DNA of 9,662 nucleotides, from NCBI GenBank assembly GCA_900320925.1, contig ONUD01000205.1, positions 1 to 9,662 on the forward strand, given 5' to 3'. Positions 5,764-9,662 of this stretch are shown here, in pieces. The stretch is from an uncultured Eubacteriales bacterium (GTDB taxonomy: Bacteria > Bacillota > Clostridia > Oscillospirales > Acutalibacteraceae). How positions within the stretch are numbered: position 1 is the stretch's first letter; every line of letters starts with the position of its first letter. The notes beneath the pieces are model-generated. The model ran no database searches. It saw nothing but the letters and a program-made list of their open reading frames with translations, and was not told the origin of the DNA. The position numbers and the translations under genes were made by a program.

Positions 5764-6905
5764 GCAGTTTTTCCGACAAGACAGCGGAGCAGAAGCGTGA
5801 ATATATCGCCAAAGCGTATTTCTTCCACAGAATCGGCTGCCGTAATGGGATATTCCGCCACTTGCGTACCGCCGCTTTTATAAATGACTTTGCCAAGCAT
5901 AGCTCCTTTTTGAACGGGTGCTTCCGTTTCCTTTGGCAGAATGATATGCGTTGTAATCTTGTCCTCTGTGCCTTTTTGAATGAGAAAGGCTTTGTCAATT
6001 TTCACGGCAGTTTTCACCTTGTCGGTCATGCCGTTGGTCACGGCAATTTCCGTCACAGCCCCCTTGGGAACGGCAGGGGTGTACATTCCGTAGTTGGCAA
6101 AACCGTAATCCAGCAGTTTGGCAGCATCCGTAAAGCGTTCCTTGCCCGTTTTGCTGCCGAGTACCACCGCAATCAGACTCAGCCCGTCCCGTTCGGCAGT
6201 GGCACTGACACAACTGCCTGCCTGAGAGGTCGTGCCTGTTTTCAGCCCTGTAATGCCGCTGTAAGTTTTCAGAAGCTTGTTGGTATTGACCAGCTGTGTT
6301 TTGCCGTCACGGAGGTGATCCATCCATATCCCGCTGTATTCATAGATTTTTGGGTGCTTAATCAGTTCCCTTGACATGACCGCCACGTCATAGGCACTTG
6401 TTACATGACCCTCTTCGTCCAGACCGTTGCAGTTCTTGAACACGGTTTCTTTCATGCCTAAAGCCTTGGCTTTTTTGTTCATTTCCGCCACAAACGCATC
6501 TTCGGTACCGCTGATATGCTCCGCCAATGCCACAGCCGCATCATTGGCACTGGCAACAACGGTGGCTTTCACCATTTCATCAACGGTCATGGTTTCCCCC
6601 GGTTCCAGCCAGATATCCGAACCGCCCATGGAAGCGGCGTGTTCGGAAGCGGTCACGGTGTCCGTCCAGGCAATTTTTTTGCTGTCAAGAGCTTCCATCA
6701 CCAGTGTCAGTGTCATGACCTTGGTGATAGAGGCACACGCCCGTACTTCATGGGCATTCTTTTCATACAGCACACGCCCTGTTTTGGCATCCATCAGAAC
6801 CGCAGACGGTGCCGTTATCTCCCCGTCCGACAAGGCTCCTGCCGTGACTGCCGGCACTGCCATAACCAATGCCAATATCATGCACAATTTTCTGAATACT
6901 TTCAT
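5751..6905 (-). CDS. dacF: D-alanyl-D-alanine carboxypeptidase (DacF-like, peptidase S11)
   Basis: This is a low-molecular-mass penicillin-binding protein of 384 residues that removes the terminal D-Ala from peptidoglycan pentapeptides outside the membrane. The N-terminus MKVFRKLCMILALVMAVPAV is a signal peptide, with a likely cut after the TAGA region. The three active-site motifs are present: SITK (Ser59, Lys62), SAN (119-121) and KTG (222-224). A C-terminal domain follows, and the last 25 residues (DIFTLLLRCLVG) look like the amphipathic anchor helix of this family. I chose ATG 6905 because GGGGAGGTG lies just upstream; an in-frame ATG at 6923 has no ribosome binding site. The gene follows maf by 53 bases. 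Whether it is the sporulation DacF or the vegetative DacA type cannot be told from the window. Confidence 0.92.
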   Translation of the reverse strand: MKVFRKLCMILALVMAVPAVTAGALSDGEITAPSAVLMDAKTGRVLYEKNAHEVRACASITKVMTLTLVMEALDSKKIAWTDTVTASEHAASMGGSDIWLEPGETMTVDEMVKATVVASANDAAVALAEHISGTEDAFVAEMNKKAKALGMKETVFKNCNGLDEEGHVTSAYDVAVMSRELIKHPKIYEYSGIWMDHLRDGKTQLVNTNKLLKTYSGITGLKTGTTSQAGSCVSATAERDGLSLIAVVLGSKTGKERFTDAAKLLDYGFANYGMYTPAVPKGAVTEIAVTNGMTDKVKTAVKIDKAFLIQKGTEDKITTHIILPKETEAPVQKGAMLGKVIYKSGGTQVAEYPITAADSVEEIRFGDIFTLLLRCLVGKTALQE

Positions 6906-6958
6906 GCCGCACCTCCCCAACATTCTTTTTCAATATATGTTCGGAAGGCAGGAGATAT

Positions 6959-7576
6959 TTATCTTTTTTTCTTTTTGCCCCTCTTCTCCGCAGGCTGGTC
7001 AGAATCAACGCTGAAATCCTGGTCAAGAAACTCGGCAATTTCCCGTTTCAGGCGGGCAATGGGCAAACCTACCACATTGTAGTAATCTCCTTTAATGCCC
7101 TTGATAAAGAGAGCCGCTTCCCCTTGGATTCCATAACCGCCTGCTTTATCATAGGGTTCGGGCGTTTCTACATATCTTTCGATTTCCTCCTCTTCCAACG
7201 GATAAAACTCCACCTCCGTCACCTCTGAAAAGGTGTGGTGCTTTCCCATGAAAAACAGACTGCACCCTGTAATCACCCGATGCACATGACCCGACAGCAG
7301 ATTCATCATATCTCTGGCTTCCCCCGTAGAGCGAGGCTTGTTGAGTACGGCTCCGTCTGCAATCACGCAGGTATCACAGCCGATAACCAGTGCCTTGCGG
7401 TAGTTTTTTGCCACAGACTCCGCTTTCATTTCTGCCAGGTGCTGGGCATAATTGTCTGCCCCCACTTCGGCAGGGACGGTTTCTTTCATTCTTGACGGGA
7501 TTACCTTGAAGTCCTTGCAAATCCTTGCCATCAATTCTTTTCTTCTCGGTGATGCCGATGCCAATATCACATCCAT
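6959..7576 (-). CDS. maf: Maf family nucleoside triphosphate pyrophosphatase (YhdE/dTTP-UTP type)
   Basis: Maf proteins hydrolyse non-canonical or surplus nucleoside triphosphates to the monophosphate. The protein has 205 residues. The motifs are SASPRRKEL (7-15), GCDT with the catalytic Asp68, SGHVHRVITG (95-104), DKAGGYGIQG (143-152) and GDYYNVVGLP (163-172). The DKAGGYGIQG block fits the Bacillus Maf/YhdE type rather than YceF. An odd basic tail, KRGKKKKR, encoded by a long A run, extends past the family core. The ATG at 7576 is eight bases after AGGAG, which overlaps the rsmI stop TAG. A TTG six bases earlier is too close to that site. Confidence 0.95.
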   Translation of the reverse strand: MDVILASASPRRKELMARICKDFKVIPSRMKETVPAEVGADNYAQHLAEMKAESVAKNYRKALVIGCDTCVIADGAVLNKPRSTGEARDMMNLLSGHVHRVITGCSLFFMGKHHTFSEVTEVEFYPLEEEEIERYVETPEPYDKAGGYGIQGEAALFIKGIKGDYYNVVGLPIARLKREIAEFLDQDFSVDSDQPAEKRGKKKKR

Positions 7577-7587
7577 ATTCAACGCTC

Positions 7588-8406
7588 CTAAATCAACTCT
7601 TTATAAATATCGCCTTTTTTAAAGCCTGTCAGCTTGGCGGCTTCCTTGGCACTCTCCGACAGGGACAGTCCCTTCTCACACAACTCCTGTGCTAATGCCA
7701 CGGCATAGGATAGTGTCATTTCCTTTTCCTCATGCTTTGCACCCTCGATAACCAGCACGATTTCTCCCTTGAGTTCCCCGTCAGCATAGGTTTCGGCGGC
7801 TTCCTGCAAGGTCGTGCGTATCACTTCCTCATGCACCTTGGTCAGTTCCCGCACAATGGCGATCTTCCTGTTGCCGAACATTTCATACATATCTTTCAGT
7901 GTAGCGGGCAATTTATGCGGTGCTTCATAAAAAATCATGGTGCGTTCTTCGTCCTTCACAGCAAGCAAATGCTCCCGTCTGCTCGGCTTGTTCACGCTCA
8001 GGAACCCCTCAAAGGCAAACCGTCCTGTGGGCAGTCCTGAGATAGCCAGTGCAGAAGCCAGTGCCGTTGCTCCCGGTACGGTACACACGGTAATGCCACG
8101 CTCGGCACACTGCCGTACCAACAGTTCTCCGGGGTCGGAGATACACGGCATTCCTGCATCTGTGACAATGGCACAATTTTCCCCCTGTTCGATTCTGTCG
8201 CAAATTTCATTTTCCTTGTCCGATGTACTGAATTTATGATAGCTCACCATGGGGGTATGAATCTCAAATTTGTTCAGAAGTTTGATGGTCACTCTTGTAT
8301 CCTCTGCCGCAATAAAGTCCACTTCTTTCAGTGTTTCGATGGCACGGGGAGAAAAATCCGATAAATTGCCAATGGGTGTCCCCACGACAAACAGCTTTCC
8401 GCTCAT
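7588..8406 (-). CDS. rsmI: 16S rRNA (cytidine-1402-2'-O)-methyltransferase RsmI
   Basis: RsmI methylates the ribose of C1402 in the decoding centre of 16S rRNA using SAM. The 272-residue length is usual. The tetrapyrrole-methylase-fold motifs are all visible: VGTPIGNL (8-15), AEDTR (34-38), VTDAGMPCISDPG (81-93), VPGATA (110-115), FYEAPHKL (159-166) and RELTK with the following EE (186-194). The ATG overlaps the trmN6 stop by ATGA and has AAGGA just upstream, so the two genes are likely translationally coupled. In Bacillus subtilis the same pair (yabB, rsmI) is separated by the small GIY-YIG gene yazA, which is missing here. Confidence 0.96.
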   Translation of the reverse strand: MSGKLFVVGTPIGNLSDFSPRAIETLKEVDFIAAEDTRVTIKLLNKFEIHTPMVSYHKFSTSDKENEICDRIEQGENCAIVTDAGMPCISDPGELLVRQCAERGITVCTVPGATALASALAISGLPTGRFAFEGFLSVNKPSRREHLLAVKDEERTMIFYEAPHKLPATLKDMYEMFGNRKIAIVRELTKVHEEVIRTTLQEAAETYADGELKGEIVLVIEGAKHEEKEMTLSYAVALAQELCEKGLSLSESAKEAAKLTGFKKGDIYKELI

Positions 8407-9143
8407 AAATATCCTTCCTTGTATGCTCCGTATATTTGCATCATTTCGTCCGAAAATGCACCGCCCTCCTTTTCAATCATCAGCACAGGCTCTACGGTCA
8501 GCCCATTGGGTTTGCCGCCCCTCCTGCCCTCAATCAAAAATAACTTTGGCGGCTTGTCAGGACGCTGCTGTACGAACCGCAGACGCTTCGGCTCAATATG
8601 GCACTGCCGCATGGCGGTGATGACATCACTCAGCCGTTCGGGACGCTGGCACAAACAGAATCTCCCTGAAAAATTCAGCAGTTTTGCCGCCGCATGAGCA
8701 ATATCCTCCATGGTACATTCACATTCGTGCCTTGCAATTTTGTGGGACGCATCAGGGTTCACAATGCCCGTCCCCGCCGCCTTGTAAGGGGGATTGCAGA
8801 CAACGACATCATAAGTGGCATACTGCACTTTTCCGTCCAGTTCCCTCAAATCCGTATGCAACACCGTGATATGTGCCAGACCGTTCAGTGCAATACTCCT
8901 GTTGAGCATTTCACACGCATTTTCCTGTATTTCCACGGCTGTCACACTCTTTGGCACACCCTCTCTGCTCCATATCAGCGGTATTGCTCCGCACCCCGCA
9001 CCTAAATCACACGCTTTATCACTTTTCTTGGGCTTGGCAAAATCAGCAAGCAGTACCGTATCCGTCCAGAATTTATGTTCCTCCGATACAATCACTTTGA
9101 TGCCGTTTCCCAGCGGTTCCCATTTTTCTCCCTCTTTCAGCAT
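8403..9143 (-). CDS. trmN6: tRNA1(Val) (adenine-37-N6)-methyltransferase TrmN6 family (YabB-like)
   Basis: This is a 246-residue class I SAM methyltransferase. Motif I is DLGAGCGAIPL (46-56), an acidic VEI (70-72) contacts the SAM ribose, and the catalytic NPPY lies at 117-120 inside CNPPYKAAGTG, the signature of base N6-adenine methylation. The N-terminal block KVIVSEEHKFWTDTVLLADF (16-35) fits the YabB/TrmN6 family. Its position directly before rsmI, as in Bacillus, supports the assignment. The exact tRNA substrate in this organism is inferred from the E. coli family member. The ATG at 9143 follows AGGGGTG. It is the first gene after the promoter at 9169-9197 and so opens the housekeeping run. 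Confidence 0.88.
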   Translation of the reverse strand: MLKEGEKWEPLGNGIKVIVSEEHKFWTDTVLLADFAKPKKSDKACDLGAGCGAIPLIWSREGVPKSVTAVEIQENACEMLNRSIALNGLAHITVLHTDLRELDGKVQYATYDVVVCNPPYKAAGTGIVNPDASHKIARHECECTMEDIAHAAAKLLNFSGRFCLCQRPERLSDVITAMRQCHIEPKRLRFVQQRPDKPPKLFLIEGRRGGKPNGLTVEPVLMIEKEGGAFSDEMMQIYGAYKEGYL

Positions 9144-9168
9144 TGTTTCACCCCTGTTTCAACCAATG

Positions 9169-9197
9169 ATTATACCACACTCTGTATCTTTCGTAAA
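9169..9197 (-). promoter_or_regulatory. Promoter of trmN6-rsmI-maf-dacF
   Basis: The -10 box TATAAT (9174-9169) is preceded by TGG, an extended -10. TTTACG at 9197-9192 sits 17 bases upstream as the -35 box. An overlapping TTGACT (9202-9197) is too far away for normal spacing. The layout matches the pyrE promoter closely, including GTGTG before the -10. The 5' leader would be about 18 bases and contains TGAAACA twice just before the trmN6 start. Confidence 0.8.
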
Positions 9198-9296
9198 GTC
9201 AATTTTTTCTCTTTTCACGGAAATCAATTTTCTAATGAAGAATGATGTATCAACGGGGACGTTTGCCCGATGTTTGACATTGTAATGGAAACTTCC

Positions 9297-9322
9297 TTGC
9301 CGCCACGCTCCCTCCGTCAAAA
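9297..9322 (+). repeat. Outer inverted repeat, left arm (26 bp)
   Basis: These 26 bases are the exact reverse complement of 9590-9615. The key core is CTCCCTCCGTCAAAA, which shares CTCCCTCCGT with the inner repeat, so the two repeat types may be related. Confidence 0.92.
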
Positions 9323-9399
9323 GCTGAACCACTTCATTTATTTCAACCAATTCATTTTCATCCAGCAACATATTACACTTTGGTAGCTAATTTACCAGC

Positions 9400-9429
9400 T
9401 TTTGCCACCTCCCTCACGGAGGGAGGCTT
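9400..9429 (+). repeat. Inner inverted repeat, left arm (30 bp, itself a hairpin)
   Basis: It is the exact reverse complement of 9482-9511. Within the arm CCTCCCTC and GAGGGAGG form an 8 bp stem with a three-base loop, flanked by TTTTGCC-type ends. It resembles dispersed REP or MITE-like palindromes. Confidence 0.92.
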
Positions 9430-9481
9430 GAGTTACTTTATCGCTTCCAAAAAATTTCTTTCAAATTGGTAAGCAGCAGAT

Positions 9482-9511
9482 AAGCCTCCCTCCGTGAGGG
9501 AGGTGGCAAAA
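9482..9511 (-). repeat. Inner inverted repeat, right arm (30 bp, itself a hairpin)
   Basis: This is the reverse-complement partner of 9400-9429. The core CCTCCCTC-CGT-GAGGGAGG folds on itself, so the pair can form either two small hairpins or one long 30 bp stem. Confidence 0.92.
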
Positions 9512-9589
9512 ACCGTATAAATTAAGTGATAATAGCAAATTATTTTGAAAACAGAGAGAAAATATCTCATTCAATGAAGTTACAGCGGT

Positions 9590-9615
9590 TTTTGACGGAG
9601 GGAGCGTGGCGGCAA
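9590..9615 (-). repeat. Outer inverted repeat, right arm (26 bp)
   Basis: This is the reverse-complement partner of 9297-9322, perfect over 26 bp. Read on the plus strand it sits in a short frame ending QRFLTEGAWRQ followed by a stop. The same peptide piece LTEGAWRQ occurs in the other copy on the minus strand, but that frame stays open. Confidence 0.92.
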
Positions 9616-9662
9616 TAGAGTTTCCCCTTGCCATGCGTTTCATCGAGAAAATATATCGGTCA

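Larger units (their letters stand above)
9268..9645. repeat. Large imperfect palindrome of two head-to-head repeat copies
   Basis: The stretch 9203-9662 has no gene I can support. Most of it forms one palindrome centred near 9456. Both arms hold, from the outside in: CGATG and a GGAAACT-like stretch (identity is partial here), a perfect 26 bp match (9297-9322 with 9590-9615), 77 or 78 bases of weaker similarity that still share ACTTCATT, TATTA, CACTT and AATTTA in order, a perfect 30 bp match (9400-9429 with 9482-9511), and a 52-base centre with GCTT-CCAA against TTGG-AAGC. The mirrored spacing shows an inverted duplication rather than chance hairpins. It may extend past the window edge. As RNA it could fold into a very long stem. 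Confidence 0.85.

Noticed and set aside
6906..6958. A dedicated promoter or terminator between maf and dacF
   Set aside because: The 53-base gap contains ATATATTG, but no -35 box at suitable spacing and no hairpin with a T run.
9159..9371. 70-residue minus-strand ORF as a gene
   Set aside because: It has no good ribosome site, runs through the trmN6 promoter, consists partly of repeat sequence, and its frame is not kept in the second repeat copy.
9400..9511. CRISPR array
   Set aside because: Only two copies exist and they are inverted relative to each other, with one 52-base centre. CRISPR repeats are direct and regularly spaced.
9461..9643. 60-residue minus-strand ORF
   Set aside because: It spans the right arm of the palindrome, has no recognisable domain and no ribosome site, and looks like chance coding through repeats.

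Overview
The window is a compact chromosomal stretch of an anaerobic, low-to-mid GC bacterium. It is most likely a member of the Bacillota (Clostridia-like). The evidence is Firmicute-type gene order (trmN6 followed by rsmI), strong GGAGG ribosome binding sites, an oxygen-sensitive radical-SAM ThiH in place of ThiO, a Bacillus-type TenI, and a ThiC without the usual N-terminal extension. The rank below phylum is inference. Every recognisable gene lies on the minus strand, so transcription runs from high to low coordinates.

Read in the direction of transcription, the right end (about 9203-9662) holds no convincing gene. It is a large imperfect palindrome of at least 378 bases centred near 9456, built from two nested pairs of perfect inverted repeats (26 bp outer, 30 bp inner). 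A clear promoter at 9169-9197 then starts a housekeeping run: trmN6 (tRNA methyltransferase), rsmI (16S rRNA 2'-O-methyltransferase), maf (house-cleaning nucleotide pyrophosphatase) and a dacF-like D-Ala-D-Ala carboxypeptidase. A second promoter with the same architecture begins inside the last codons of the carboxypeptidase gene and drives pyrE (orotate phosphoribosyltransferase).

A TPP riboswitch begins about eight bases after the pyrE stop codon, with a terminator-like hairpin behind it. It controls a tightly packed thiamine operon: thiS, thiF, a freestanding rhodanese, thiG, thiH, a tenI-like gene and thiC, the last running off the left edge. ThiF adenylates the C-terminal Gly-Gly of ThiS, which then becomes a thiocarboxylate; the rhodanese is a plausible sulfur relay. 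ThiH makes dehydroglycine from tyrosine. ThiG joins dehydroglycine, ThiS sulfur and deoxyxylulose phosphate into the thiazole, and TenI aromatises that product. ThiC makes the pyrimidine half from the purine intermediate AIR. The joining enzyme ThiE and the kinase ThiD are not visible here, because the gene in the thiE position has TenI residues instead.

Most of the window is ordinary, well-understood metabolism. The points worth a second look are the palindromic repeat region, the riboswitch abutting pyrE with no visible promoter of its own, the TenI/ThiE question, the rhodanese inside the thi operon, and an operator-like dyad over the pyrE start site.
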